A stretch of DNA of 64,000 nt from Nostoc flagelliforme FACHB-838 (lineage in GTDB: Bacteria; Cyanobacteriota; Cyanobacteriia; Cyanobacteriales; Nostocaceae), in NCBI RefSeq assembly GCF_014698065.1, contig NZ_JACJSI010000004.1, positions 115,746 to 179,745 on the forward strand, written 5' to 3'. This document shows, one piece after another, positions 1-9,262 of the stretch; within the stretch, counting starts at the first letter, position 1, and each line of letters begins with the position of its first letter. A model generated the notes under the pieces. It was not told where the DNA came from. It worked only from the letters and a program-made list of their open reading frames with translations, and ran no database searches. Made by a program: the position numbers and the translations under genes.

Positions 1-281
1 TTCAAAGTTATCCCCATGAGATGATCAATAGGCTGTTTGACATAATCTTGGGCATTCTCCAAGGTGATGGTTTTAATGCTTTATTTAATGCAGCAAAAGA
101 TTCTCTATCTCAAGACTTGCGAGAAGCAGCCTTTGCGGTAGCCACCGATTTAGTCTTAGCTGAAGGTGTTGGAGCTGAAGAAGAGAAAAACTTTTTAAAT
201 GATTTATACCAAGCTTTAGGGGTTTCTAGTGAAATTGCAATACAAATTGTGCAAGTAATCTTAATTAAAAACCGGGGATAG
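1..281 (+). CDS. TerB-like (tellurite resistance TerB family) protein, C-terminal part, 5' end outside window
   Basis: The frame is open from the first bases of the window through the ATG at 21, so the gene most likely begins upstream and only its last ~92 residues are visible. The visible part is helical and acidic: it has a stretch reading AVATDLVLAEGVGAEEEKNFL followed by LGVSSEIAIQIV, which is the pattern of the TerB all-helical, metal-binding fold (acidic residues in D-x-V-x-A-E-G-V). The exact role of stand-alone TerB proteins in cyanobacteria is not known. The ATG at 21 could be an internal Met. The next gene, murF, starts 150 bp downstream on the same strand. Confidence 0.6.
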   Translation, partial: QSYPHEMINRLFDIILGILQGDGFNALFNAAKDSLSQDLREAAFAVATDLVLAEGVGAEEEKNFLNDLYQALGVSSEIAIQIVQVILIKNRG

Positions 282-332
282 GGCGATAGAAGACATACTT
301 AATTAAAGTATACAAATAGCTTATAAATAAAG

Positions 333-366
333 CGTGCCACAAGAGTTGAGATTCTTTGGCACTATT
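333..366 (+). terminator. Possible Rho-independent terminator
   Basis: GTGCCA and TGGCAC form an imperfect stem across about 28 bases and are followed by a short T-rich run, between the TerB-like gene and murF. The T-run is weak, so this is tentative. Confidence 0.35.
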
Positions 367-433
367 TTTGGTGTTATTGTGATTGTGTCATAATCCGATT
401 TTATAACTTTGAACTTAAAATTGTAAATTACTT

Positions 434-1789
434 ATGCCTTGTTCTGCCACCCTAACCCAACTGGTTGAAGTTCTTTTGGCTCATCCTGTAAACTTATCTG
501 AAACTGCTTTAACACAAGTAAGTAGCGGTATACAAACAGATAGCCGTACCCTCAAGCCGGGTGAAGTATTTGTCGCTTTAAGAGGCGATAAGTTTGATGG
601 ACATGAATTTGTGCCAACTGCGATCGCAAAGGGTGCTTTAGTTGCAATTGTAGATTTTGAATACGACAATCCGGGATTTCCTGTATTACAGCTAAAAGAT
701 ACCCTCAAGGCATATCAAAAAATTGGCAGATGGTGGCGCGATCGCTTTAACATTCCTGTAATTGGCGTAACAGGTTCTGTAGGCAAAACTACAACTAAAG
801 AATTGATCGCCGCAGTTTTAGGAATAAAGGGAGTAGTTCACAAAACTTATGGAAATTACAACAACGAAATCGGTGTCCCGAAAACTCTCCTAGAACTTGG
901 CGCAGAACATGACTACGCCGTGATTGAAATGGCGATGCGGGGTAGAGGGCAAATTGCCGAACTGACGCAAATAGCCCGTCCAACAATTGGAGTGATTACC
1001 AATGTGGGGACGGCACATATTGAGTTACTGGGTTCGGAAGAAGCGATCGCTGAGGCAAAATGTGAGTTATTAGCCGAAATGTCTGCTGATAGTGTGGCAA
1101 TTCTCAACCACGACAATCCCCTATTAATGGCCACAGCCGCAAAAGTTTGGCACGGAGAAGTTTTGACTTACGGCCTTTCTGGTGGAGATATTCAAGGGCA
1201 ATTAATTGATAACGAGACTGTGGAAGTCTCAGGAATCCAACTGCCTCTGCCGTTGCTTGGTCGTCACAATGCGACTAATTTCTTGGCAGCTTTAGCAGTA
1301 GCAAAGGTGTTGGAGATCGATTGGGCATCCCTGAAAACAGGTGTGATGGTGAATATGCCTACAGGGCGATCACAACGATTTACCTTACCCAATGATGTGG
1401 TAATCTTAGATGAAACTTATAATGCTGCACCAGAAGCTATGATAGCAGCGTTGCAATTATTGGCAGACACACCCGGAAAACGGAAGATTGCCGTATTGGG
1501 TGCAATGAAAGAATTGGGAGAGCGATCGCAGCAATTGCACCAGCGAGTGGGAGAAACAGTACAAAAATTGAATTTAGATGGCTTATTGGTTTTGATAGAT
1601 GGACAAGATGCCGAAGCGATCGCTCTTAGTGCCGAAGGTGTGCCATCGGAATGTTTTGCAACTCATGCTGAGTTAGTAGCTAGGTTAAAGACATTTGTGC
1701 AAGCAGGCGATTGTTTATTGTTCAAAGCCGCCCATTCCGTTGGATTAGATCGAGTAGTCAATCAGTTACGTGCAGAATTTCCCAAATAG
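434..1789 (+). CDS. murF: UDP-N-acetylmuramoyl-tripeptide--D-alanyl-D-alanine ligase
   Basis: 451 residues, the usual MurF length. MurF adds D-Ala-D-Ala to the UDP-MurNAc-tripeptide in the cytoplasm, the last soluble step of peptidoglycan precursor synthesis. Mur-ligase order is clear: an N-terminal substrate domain with SSGIQTDSRTLKPGEVFVAL, the ATP-binding P-loop G-V-T-G-S-V-G-K-T-T at about residues 111-120, the central domain with NYNNEIGVPKTLL and EMAMRGRGQI, and the C-terminal domain with LDETYNAAPEAM. The start ATG gives a standard N-terminus. No neighbouring division or cell-wall gene is seen, so it stands apart from any mur cluster here. Confidence 0.95.
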   Translation: MPCSATLTQLVEVLLAHPVNLSETALTQVSSGIQTDSRTLKPGEVFVALRGDKFDGHEFVPTAIAKGALVAIVDFEYDNPGFPVLQLKDTLKAYQKIGRWWRDRFNIPVIGVTGSVGKTTTKELIAAVLGIKGVVHKTYGNYNNEIGVPKTLLELGAEHDYAVIEMAMRGRGQIAELTQIARPTIGVITNVGTAHIELLGSEEAIAEAKCELLAEMSADSVAILNHDNPLLMATAAKVWHGEVLTYGLSGGDIQGQLIDNETVEVSGIQLPLPLLGRHNATNFLAALAVAKVLEIDWASLKTGVMVNMPTGRSQRFTLPNDVVILDETYNAAPEAMIAALQLLADTPGKRKIAVLGAMKELGERSQQLHQRVGETVQKLNLDGLLVLIDGQDAEAIALSAEGVPSECFATHAELVARLKTFVQAGDCLLFKAAHSVGLDRVVNQLRAEFPK

Positions 1790-1796
1790 ACATTTG

Positions 1797-1858
1797 GTGA
1801 AATTAAATATGCGTTATCCAAAAACCTTGTAGAGATGTAGCACTGCTACGTCTCTACA
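1797..1858. repeat. Dispersed hairpin element, copy 1
   Basis: About 62 bp containing an inverted repeat (stem TGTAGAGA..GTAGCA against TGCTAC..TCTCTACA, 1828-1858) and an AT-rich flank reading AAATATGCGTTATCC. The reverse complement of the whole unit recurs at 31614-31676, flank included, so this is a mobile or amplified non-coding element rather than only a terminator. It may also end the murF transcript. Confidence 0.7.
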
Positions 1859-1885
1859 TTCTATCGTGGAGAGTCGCTGTAGATT

Positions 1886-2221
1886 TCAGACGTTGTTGGA
1901 AAAACTAGGACTATTACTGTAGCGTCTTTGAAAAAGAATTGCTGCCAAATTAGTCACTAAACAGGTGATTGCTAGCCACAGCAAGATATAAGTAGGAGCC
2001 ATCACCACGCCAATCTGGAACCAAGTATAAACATGCAGTATCATTACAGAAGCGAAAAAGCTAGCAATTCCAGCAGATTGCCACACTTGATGCGATGGGC
2101 GACGTAACGCTACCAAGCTCATCGTTAAAATTGTGACAAGCAAGTTAGCTGGTACGAGAAATGTACAAATACTTATGCAGTTGCCACGAGAAAACTCAGC
2201 TAAGGTGTTTAAATCGAGCAT
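1886..2221 (-). CDS. Small membrane protein, unrecognised
   Basis: 111 residues with three hydrophobic segments (about residues 20-37, 47-65 and 73-95) and a short basic, Ser-rich tail, so probably an integral membrane protein. No motif points to a function. It starts with ATG at 2221 and faces murF convergently, with the hairpin element between them. Sequence composition is ordinary for the window. It looks like a lineage-specific cyanobacterial protein. Confidence 0.55.
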   Translation of the reverse strand: MLDLNTLAEFSRGNCISICTFLVPANLLVTILTMSLVALRRPSHQVWQSAGIASFFASVMILHVYTWFQIGVVMAPTYILLWLAITCLVTNLAAILFQRRYSNSPSFSNNV

Positions 2222-2425
2222 TAATTTGTTGGGATAGGTGTTAGCTTTTTAGACTTTAATTTATTTGATTTGAAAACAACAAAATATAAATTAACATATA
2301 TGTGAGTAATCACATTGCAAATATAACATAAATTAAACTATTGAGTTGCATTTTGATACTACCAATAGTTAGTTAATTATAAAGATTTTGGATAAGTAGG
2401 GTGGAAAGCACCCACCCTAGCTGAA

Positions 2426-2827
2426 TTAACCCGGTAAAATCACCGTATCGATAACGTGTACCACACCATTATCAGCTTCAATATCTGCTGCTAAAACTGT
2501 GGCATTTTTAACTTCAAAACCATCAGAAGAATCAATTTTGATAGGTGAACCTTCTACAGAATGAACCGTACCGAGTTGCGCTAAATCAGCCTGTAGCAGC
2601 TTTCCGGAAACGACATGATACTTTAAAATCCGTGTTAGCTGAGGAATATTCTGTAACAGAGTTTGAATAGTTCCCGGTGGTAACTTGGCAAAAGCATCGT
2701 CATTTGGTGCAAAAACAGTGAACGGGCCAGGACTTTTTAATGTTTCTACTAAACCAGCAGCTTGCACAGCCGCCACCAGTGTTTTAAAAGACTCAGCCGT
2801 AACTGCAATATCAACAATATCAGCCAT
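2426..2827 (-). CDS. Fasciclin (FAS1) domain protein
   Basis: 133 residues forming a single FAS1 domain. The H1 motif [15 protein letters not shown] is present in the middle, YHVV follows, and the H2 motif region reads [13 protein letters not shown] at the C-terminus. It has no signal peptide, unlike secreted fasciclins, and begins directly with [18 protein letters not shown]. Single-domain FAS1 proteins are widespread in cyanobacteria; a role in adhesion or surface interactions is family knowledge, not shown here. It is a stand-alone gene. Confidence 0.9.
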   Translation of the reverse strand: MADIVDIAVTAESFKTLVAAVQAAGLVETLKSPGPFTVFAPNDDAFAKLPPGTIQTLLQNIPQLTRILKYHVVSGKLLQADLAQLGTVHSVEGSPIKIDSSDGFEVKNATVLAADIEADNGVVHVIDTVILPG

Positions 2828-2996
2828 AAATTTTACCTAAATTTCTGAAAAAGATTTTAAAGGATAATAAACCTATTTTAAGTTTTGTGAAACAAAATAA
2901 ATTTAAAATCAAGTGTTGAATAAACTACACGTAGACACGTACTACCTGTCAGACATCACCTTATGATGTTTCTAGGAAAATTCCGTTATAAAAGAA

Positions 2997-3944
2997 ATGT
3001 CCGATCGCACGTATGCCATTCTAGGAACTGGAGCATTAGGTGGATTCTATGGTGCCAGACTACAAAAAGCTGGGTTGGATGTCCACTTTTTGCTCAAGAG
3101 TGATTACGAACAGGTAAACAAATATGGTTTAGTGGTAGAGTCCAAAGATGTCGACTTTACTCTTCCCGAAGTTCACGCCTACAACGACGTTGAAAAGATG
3201 CCACAATGCGATGTGGTGGTGGTGGCACTGAAGACGACGCAAAACCATTTACTACCAAAAATGTTGCCATCTGTGGTTAAAGACAATGGGATAGTATTGG
3301 TATTGCAAAATGGACTCGGTGTAGAAGAGGAAGTTGCTGAAATTGTTGGTAATGTAACTGTTATTGGTGGGTTGTGCTTTTTATGTTCTAACAAAGTGGG
3401 GCCAGGGCATATACACCATTTAGACTATGGGCAAATTGTTTTCAGTGAATATACTTCTAATTATCAGCCTTCTGGGAAAACCAAGAAGAGGCAGCAAATT
3501 GCTGATGACTTTGAAAGTGCTGATATTTCAATTGAATTAGCCGAAGATTTACTACTGGCACGTTGGAAAAAGCTGGTGTGGAATATCCCCTATAATGGGC
3601 TTTCTGTGATTCTCAACGCCAGAACAGATGAATTAATGGCATATAGCTACACCCGCCAGTTAGTTGAACAGTTGATGTATGAAGTGGCAGCGGGAGCGAA
3701 AAGTTATGGACGGATAATCAGCGATCGCTTCATTCAAACAATGCTCGATTATACTGTCAAAATGAAGCCTTACCGCCCCAGCATGAAAATTGACTACGAC
3801 GAACATCGCCCTTTGGAGGTAGAAGCAATTTTCGGCAAACCATTACAGAAAGCCCAAGCAAAAGGTGTGAATTTAGTGCAGATTAGCTGTTTATACCACC
3901 AGTTGAAGTTTTTGGACGCAAGGGGAAAAGAAGGGGGATATTGA
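2997..3944 (+). CDS. Putative 2-dehydropantoate 2-reductase (ApbA/PanE family)
   Basis: 315 residues. The N-terminal Rossmann fold has ILGTGALGGFYGARL (G-x-G-x-x-G), followed by VVVVALKTTQNH with the conserved Lys of ketopantoate reductases, then VLVLQNGLGVEEEV. The C-terminal helical domain carries WKKLVWNIPYNGLSV, the family's K-x-x-x-N motif. The family reduces 2-dehydropantoate with NADPH in pantothenate/CoA synthesis, but several paralogues occur in cyanobacteria, so the substrate is uncertain. A 10-bp inverted repeat lies immediately downstream. Confidence 0.8.
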   Translation: MSDRTYAILGTGALGGFYGARLQKAGLDVHFLLKSDYEQVNKYGLVVESKDVDFTLPEVHAYNDVEKMPQCDVVVVALKTTQNHLLPKMLPSVVKDNGIVLVLQNGLGVEEEVAEIVGNVTVIGGLCFLCSNKVGPGHIHHLDYGQIVFSEYTSNYQPSGKTKKRQQIADDFESADISIELAEDLLLARWKKLVWNIPYNGLSVILNARTDELMAYSYTRQLVEQLMYEVAAGAKSYGRIISDRFIQTMLDYTVKMKPYRPSMKIDYDEHRPLEVEAIFGKPLQKAQAKGVNLVQISCLYHQLKFLDARGKEGGY

Positions 3945-3955
3945 AGGAGGCAGAA

Positions 3956-3988
3956 GGGGACGCAAAGAAATTCTTCCCTTGCGTCCCC
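3956..3988. repeat. Inverted repeat downstream of the PanE-like gene
   Basis: GGGGACGCAA and TTGCGTCCCC form a perfect 10-bp stem with a 13-base loop. No T-run follows, so it is either an intrinsic-terminator-like hairpin or a dispersed palindrome. Confidence 0.55.
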
Positions 3989-4034
3989 GACTCTCTACAC
4001 GAATAGTACTAAGTTAAGATATACACCTTGCCTC

Positions 4035-4283
4035 TTAACTCAACTTCTTTAGTACTTCAAGTAAACTAATCACTGCTGAAATTGTTGCTTGAAGTTTTTC
4101 TGTACGATCGCCTGAACTTTAATCAATAGTTTTAACAAACTGTTCTAGTGCTTGAGTCAAGTTTGCTTGAGATTGCTGAATTGCAGATGTATCAGATATC
4201 TGAGGTTTTGCTGGTGCAGATGGTAAATTAACGGATTCGACCACAGGGCGATCGCTTGTCGGATTATCATTAACAATCAGCAT
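4035..4283 (-). pseudogene. Small gene interrupted by an in-frame stop
   Basis: From ATG at 4283 the minus strand encodes 54 residues ending ...LTQALEQFVKTID, then TAA (4119-4121), and the same frame continues without another stop for 27 residues (SSGDRTEKLQATISAVISLL...KKLS) to TAA at 4035. The two parts read as one amphipathic helical protein of about 82 residues. The coherence across the stop suggests a nonsense mutation; alternatively only the 54-residue product is made. Function is not recognised. Confidence 0.5.
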
Positions 4284-5160
4284 CAAAAGCAATTAGGTAA
4301 TAATCTAAAGAAGCAGCAATAGTATCAATGGTTACATTTCAATTAACGTGTATAAATCCTTACCAGGCTTGATTTTGATATATTGTGCTAACTGTTAGGA
4401 AGATCGAAAAAATAAAATGCCTTTCTTGCAAAAACTACGAAATTTTGGTGCGGCAGCCTGAAAGCCCGTCAATGACGGCTGGGCATTTTATTACTTGTAA
4501 GCGCCTTAACGCAGAGTCACAATTGCTGGCTGCATCAGTGAACTACAATCTGAAAGAATCATTTATTTCAAGCTTGCAATTCACTTGTACTTAGAAAAAT
4601 GGAACTATTTAATACACAACATTTATAAAAACACTGTAAAAAATCAGTGATAATACGATGATTTTGCCGCAATCTGTAATAAACAAGCAATACCTTCATA
4701 AAATAGTTGTAATTTATACATAAGATTTTTATCAGTAGAGCGAGATACCAATCATTTATTGTGTGTCATTAAATAGCTATCAATGTAGTTAAGAATCGGA
4801 TTACACTAAGTTAAGACATAACCCTTGCTCTAACTGGTTAGCCTCGTTCCGAGCCTAACGAGACTACACAAGACCTTTAAAAAAGAAGATTGTTTGGTTG
4901 TCTTGCCAGAAAACTGCAACACCTGATGAAAAAATAAGACATTCAATACAGAGCGATCGCCATTTGATTGGTAAAAAGCTCGTTAATTTAGATGCAATTT
5001 TTTTGAGTTCACAGGCAATGAAAGTGTTATGGGGCATCAGGTAGAAGGTCATCACCTCAAAATACTTCTAAAAGCCAGTCCTTCTTTAATAAGTTTTGTG
5101 TAGAATTTGGTGGTGAGGTTATTTACTTGATTCTCAATTGCAGCAATCCAGGTTTCATTT
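4284..5160. other. Non-coding stretch of 877 bp
   Basis: No convincing gene. It holds a hairpin around 4452-4470 (AGCCCGTCA against TGACGGCT, with a one-base bulge) followed by a T-rich run, and a degenerate copy (4804-4838) of a sequence also at 4006-4044 (ACTAAGTTAAGA...CTTGC.TCT...). Short reading frames at 4385-4594 (+) and 4864-5055 (-) have atypical composition. The final part is presumably the promoter region of the GAF protein gene. Confidence 0.5.
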
Positions 5161-7740
5161 ATGAATCAGTCTTTTTCTCAAAACCAAGCAAGACGAAATC
5201 GTCAACAAAAGCTGTGGCAACAAAAATGGAGTTTAAAGACTAAAGCAATAGTTTGGGCACTAAGTATCAGTGCCTTTCCTGTGGTTGCAATTGGAACAGC
5301 TACTTACTATTATGCTAATGATTTAATTAACAAACAGATTTCGCAAACCAGGCAAGAGAATGTAAAAAATTCAACAGAAACGGAAGCTCTACAGAGACAA
5401 CTGTCGGTGTTGGTAACTGGTATGGGAGTAACAGCAATTTTTGCCGGTGCGATCGCTGTTTTTGTGACTAATCAAGCTATTAGTCGACTCAGGAAAGCTG
5501 CGGCAATGTCTAATAGTATCAAAAATAAGCTCCGTCCAGACAGTGAGTTTACTCAATATTTCATCGCTAGCGAAGATGAATTAGTGATGTTAGAGAGAAA
5601 CATAAACTTATTCACAGAGCTGCTTTCAGTTTTGGTAAAGGAGAAAGAAACCGAAGCTGATTACTCCCAACTATTGATGAAAGTTACGCGCTGGGTTCGA
5701 GAATCATTTAATGAAGAAGATGTTCTTAAGACTACCTCAGAAGAAATTCGTAAAGCTTTAAGCATTGATCGCGTAACCATTTTTTGCTTTAACTCCAACT
5801 GTAATGGAACCTTTATCGCCGAATCAGTAGCACCTGGTTTACCAAGAATCTTAGGGGTTACAGTCTCTGAGCCGGGGTTCGAGCCAGGGTATATAGAAAA
5901 ATACCAGAATGGTTCCATCCATGCTATTGATAATATTTATCAAGCCGATCTCAGTGATAGCGATATTGAATTGTTAGAGCAATTTGCTGTCAAATCTAAT
6001 TTAGTAGCACCTATTCTCAAAGGCAAACAGCTATTCGGTTTATTGATTGGACATCAGTGTTCTAGAATTCGCTTTTGGCAGCAATCTGAGATTGATTTGT
6101 TCGCTCAGATTGCTATACAAGTAGGATTCGCCCTTGACTACACCAAGCTTCTAGAACAGGTTGATACGAAGGCAGATAAAGCTCAAGTATTTATCGAAAT
6201 TACCCGTAGCATTCGCCAATCACTCAACGAAGAGGATGTCATCAAAACCACCGTGGAAGAGGTTCGCAAAATACTGAGTACTGATCGAGTGCTAGTTTAT
6301 AGCTTTAGCGCTAATTGGTTTGGAACTGTGATTGCAGAATCAGTAGTTCCAGGTTATCCCAAAGTTTTGCGGGCTGAAATTCAAGACCCATGTTTCGCTC
6401 AGGGTTATGTAGAAAAGTATCTGTCTGGTCGCGTTCAAGCCACAAACAACATTTATGAAGCTGGTATGCGTGATTGTCATATCAACCTGCTCGAATCTTT
6501 TGCTGTGAAAGCAAATCTGGTCGCACCGATTCTCAAAGATGAACAGTTGTTTGGCTTATTAATTGCACATCAATGCTCTAGACCCCGTGATTGGCAACAG
6601 CCTGAGATTGATTTATTTGCCCAGATAGCAATGCAAGTGGGATTTGCTCTTGACCATGCAAGACTCCTGCAACGAGTCGAGGCTGAAGGTGTGCAAAGTC
6701 AGTTGCTGGTGGATACTATCGGCAGCATTCGTCAATCGCTCAACGAAGAAGATGTCCTAAAAACCACTGTAGAAGAGGTTCGTAAGGTACTGGGTACTGA
6801 CCGAGTGATGGTTTTTAGCTTAAATGGTGATTGGTCTGGAACTGTGATTGCCGAATCAGTTGTTCTCACCTACCCAAAAGTTTTGCGATCTGAAATCCAA
6901 GACCTATATTTTGGTCAAGGCTACGTAGAAGACTATCAGTCTGGTCGCGTTTTAGCAATAAACAACATTTATGAAGCTGGTTTAGCTGATTATCACATTA
7001 ACCTACTCGAATCTTTCGCTGTGAAAGCAAATTTGGTAGCTCCTATTCTTAAGGATGAACAGCTATTTGGCTTATTAATTGCACATCAGTGTTCCAAACC
7101 TCGTGATTGGCAACAGTCTGAGATTGATTTATTTGGTCAGATAGCGATGCAAGTGGGATTTGCGCTCGATCATGCAAGACTCTTGCAACGAGTCGAAGCT
7201 GAAAGTAGGCGAAGTCAGTTACTGGTGGATATTACCCGCAGCATTCGCCAATCGCTTAACGAAGAGGATGTCATCAAAACTACTGTGGAAGAGGTTCGCA
7301 AAGCACTAAGTGTTGACCGAGTATTAGTTTATAGCTTTTACGCTAATTGGTTCGGAATTATAATTGCTGAATCAGTAGTTCCAGGTTATCCCAAGGTTTT
7401 GCGGTCTAAAATTTACGACCCCTGTTTCACTGAAAACTATATAGAAAAGTACCAGTCTGGTCGTGTTGTCGCCACAAATAACATTTATGAAGCCGGTTTG
7501 GCTGATTGTCACGTTAACCTACTCGAATCCTTTGGTGTAAAAGCAAATTTAGTCGCACCCATTATCAAAGATGAACAATTGTTTGGCTTATTAATTGCAC
7601 ATCAGTGTTCTGGCCCCCGTGATTGGCAACAGCCTGAGATTGATTTATTTGCTCAAATAGCGATGCAAGTAGGATTTACTCTCGATCATGCTAGGCTCCT
7701 ACAAGCGTATGAAGCTGCTGAAGGTAACTCTGGTGAATAG
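5161..7740 (+). CDS. Membrane-anchored protein with four tandem GAF domains and no output domain
   Basis: 859 residues. Two hydrophobic segments near residues 27-55 and 81-103 are followed by a HAMP-like linker and then four GAF domains. Equivalent landmark residues (N-E-E-D-V) fall at 184, 356, 528 and 700, an exact 172-residue period. Each unit has ...DRV...AESV..G.P..L, a Y-x-E-x-Y motif, NNIYEAG and LFGLLIAHQCS..R.W; the last resembles cyanobacterial phytochrome-class GAF domains, but the usual chromophore Cys-His is replaced by Q-C-S. Units 2-4 are very alike, so they arose by recent duplication. The layout matches the sensory half of PixJ-type chemoreceptors, yet the protein ends soon after GAF4 with no methyl-accepting, kinase or cyclase domain. 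Confidence 0.85.
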   Translation: MNQSFSQNQARRNRQQKLWQQKWSLKTKAIVWALSISAFPVVAIGTATYYYANDLINKQISQTRQENVKNSTETEALQRQLSVLVTGMGVTAIFAGAIAVFVTNQAISRLRKAAAMSNSIKNKLRPDSEFTQYFIASEDELVMLERNINLFTELLSVLVKEKETEADYSQLLMKVTRWVRESFNEEDVLKTTSEEIRKALSIDRVTIFCFNSNCNGTFIAESVAPGLPRILGVTVSEPGFEPGYIEKYQNGSIHAIDNIYQADLSDSDIELLEQFAVKSNLVAPILKGKQLFGLLIGHQCSRIRFWQQSEIDLFAQIAIQVGFALDYTKLLEQVDTKADKAQVFIEITRSIRQSLNEEDVIKTTVEEVRKILSTDRVLVYSFSANWFGTVIAESVVPGYPKVLRAEIQDPCFAQGYVEKYLSGRVQATNNIYEAGMRDCHINLLESFAVKANLVAPILKDEQLFGLLIAHQCSRPRDWQQPEIDLFAQIAMQVGFALDHARLLQRVEAEGVQSQLLVDTIGSIRQSLNEEDVLKTTVEEVRKVLGTDRVMVFSLNGDWSGTVIAESVVLTYPKVLRSEIQDLYFGQGYVEDYQSGRVLAINNIYEAGLADYHINLLESFAVKANLVAPILKDEQLFGLLIAHQCSKPRDWQQSEIDLFGQIAMQVGFALDHARLLQRVEAESRRSQLLVDITRSIRQSLNEEDVIKTTVEEVRKALSVDRVLVYSFYANWFGIIIAESVVPGYPKVLRSKIYDPCFTENYIEKYQSGRVVATNNIYEAGLADCHVNLLESFGVKANLVAPIIKDEQLFGLLIAHQCSGPRDWQQPEIDLFAQIAMQVGFTLDHARLLQAYEAAEGNSGE

Positions 7741-7842
7741 GGGGGAATCAGTCGCCTGGTCGTAACCAGAAAATCACTGACAAGGAAAAGTTTGATTACG
7801 GTTTTTTACAAAATTTTATAGTTGTAAAAATCACAATATAGG

Positions 7843-7862
7843 GGCGCACATCTGTGTGCGCC
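7843..7862. repeat. Dispersed palindrome (GGCGCACA...TGTGCGCC)
   Basis: Perfect 8-bp stem with a 4-base loop between the convergent GAF and aminotransferase genes. A half-copy (GATGTGCGCCCTTA) occurs at about 50938-50951, so this belongs to a dispersed repeat family and may double as a bidirectional terminator. Confidence 0.6.
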
Positions 7863-7925
7863 TACTGCGTGTTTTATTCATAGACTTGCCGTCAAAAATC
7901 CTGTGCGTTCAGATTGAGAAAAAAT

Positions 7926-9134
7926 TTAATGAAGGAACTGGGCAATTTTTTCCACAGCAGTTTCCAACAAAGGTGGCTCATGCACCAAAGCAAAACGGAC
8001 ATACCCTTCTCCAGATTTGCCAAAGCCAGCACCAGGGGAAGCGGCTACACCAGTTTCTTTGACTAGCTGGGTGCAAAATTCTATGGAGTTGTGACTCCAA
8101 GCTGAGGGCAATTCTGCCCAGATGTACATTGTCGCTTTGGGAGTAGGAACATTCCAGCCAATACGGTGTAAAGCAGTGATGAAAGCATCACGGCGCTGCT
8201 GGAAGGTAGCAACAGCAGATTTTACCCCAAGTTGAGGGCCAGTCAGGGCTGCGATCGCACCATTCAAAATTCCCCGATACTGATTAAAATCAACGGCGGC
8301 TTTTACCTGGCGTAAAGCTTTAATTAACTCGGCATTACCAATGGCGTAGCCAATACGGAAGCCGCCCATATTGTAGGACTTGGAAAGGGTGAAAAATTCA
8401 ATTGAGACGCTTTTTTCTGGATCAGCTTGCAGAATTGAAGGGGCTAGGGATCGGGAAAGATTTTTTCTAGTTCCTAATTCCCCGTCCTCAGTTTCTCCAA
8501 ATACTAAATCTACGTAGGGGAAATCGTGAACCAGGACGAGATTGTGTTGTTGACAGAAGGCGACAGCTTCTTGGAAAAAAGATAAAGGAGCGATCGCAGC
8601 GGTGGGATTGTGAGGATAACTTAATACCATCATCCGCGATTGAGCCAAGACTGGGGCAGGTATATCAGCAAACACTGGTAAAAAAGCGTTTTCTGCCTGT
8701 AGTGGCATTGGGTAGATTTGACCACTAGCTAGGTAAACTCCCCCGGCATGGGAGGGATAACCTGGATCGAGCAATAGGGCAAAATCTCCGGGATTGAGTA
8801 TTGCTAGGGGTAAATGGGCTGTGCCTTCTTGAGAACCAATTAGAGGTAGTACCTCAGTTTGAGGATCGACTTTGATGCCAAATTTTTGTTCATACCAATT
8901 GGCTGCGGCTTCGCGAAAGCCTTGGGTTCCGTTAAACAACAGATAGCCGTGGGTACTGCGATCGTGGAGAGACTGGGCGATCGCCTCAATGACGTGTGCC
9001 TCGGCTGGTAAATCAGAAGACCCCAACGACAAATCAATTACCTGTCGTCCAGCAGCCAAAGCGACTGCCTTTGCTCTGTCCATATCAGCAAATACATTAG
9101 ATTGCAGGGGTTGTAAACGCTTTGCAAATTGCAT
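7926..9134 (-). CDS. Class I/II PLP-dependent aminotransferase (aspartate/LL-diaminopimelate aminotransferase-like)
   Basis: About 402 residues. Fold type I aminotransferase landmarks are visible: LSLGSSDLPAE near the N-terminus, YLLFNGTQGFREA, the GSQEGTAHLPLA cofactor-phosphate region, LSYPHNPTAA (conserved N-P), HDFPYVDL (conserved D and Y), the PLP lysine in FFTLSKSYNMGGFRIGYA, and an arginine near the C-terminus in YVRFALVH. Substrate cannot be fixed by eye; aspartate, or a diaminopimelate-pathway amino acid, is likely. I place the start at the Met of MQFAKRLQPLQ (9134), because the ten codons upstream come from a tandem ACAAATG-type repeat. Confidence 0.85.
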   Translation of the reverse strand: MQFAKRLQPLQSNVFADMDRAKAVALAAGRQVIDLSLGSSDLPAEAHVIEAIAQSLHDRSTHGYLLFNGTQGFREAAANWYEQKFGIKVDPQTEVLPLIGSQEGTAHLPLAILNPGDFALLLDPGYPSHAGGVYLASGQIYPMPLQAENAFLPVFADIPAPVLAQSRMMVLSYPHNPTAAIAPLSFFQEAVAFCQQHNLVLVHDFPYVDLVFGETEDGELGTRKNLSRSLAPSILQADPEKSVSIEFFTLSKSYNMGGFRIGYAIGNAELIKALRQVKAAVDFNQYRGILNGAIAALTGPQLGVKSAVATFQQRRDAFITALHRIGWNVPTPKATMYIWAELPSAWSHNSIEFCTQLVKETGVAASPGAGFGKSGEGYVRFALVHEPPLLETAVEKIAQFLH

Positions 9135-9147
9135 ATTAGTTGTTTGT

Positions 9148-9262
9148 CCTTTGTCATTTGTCATTTGTCATTTGTCCAATTACTAATACTTCTCTACGAG
9201 AGGCTGCGCTAACGGCAAGACTCAGTACAAGTTACCAATGATCAATGACTAATGACTATTGA
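9148..9262. repeat. Short tandem repeats and dispersed palindrome
   Basis: Heptamer-like repeats (TTTGTCA and variants) at 9150-9178 and again near 9236-9262, with a fragment of the GAGAGGCTGCGCTAACGGCAA dispersed element between. This is the STRR type known from Nostoc/Anabaena genomes. No coding potential. Confidence 0.6.

Noticed and set aside
4385..4594. 69-codon plus-strand frame with several Cys residues
   Set aside because: It runs through a hairpin that looks like a terminator, has no ribosome-binding site and no family resemblance.
4864..5055. 63-codon minus-strand frame
   Set aside because: Unusual composition and no good start signal; likely chance.
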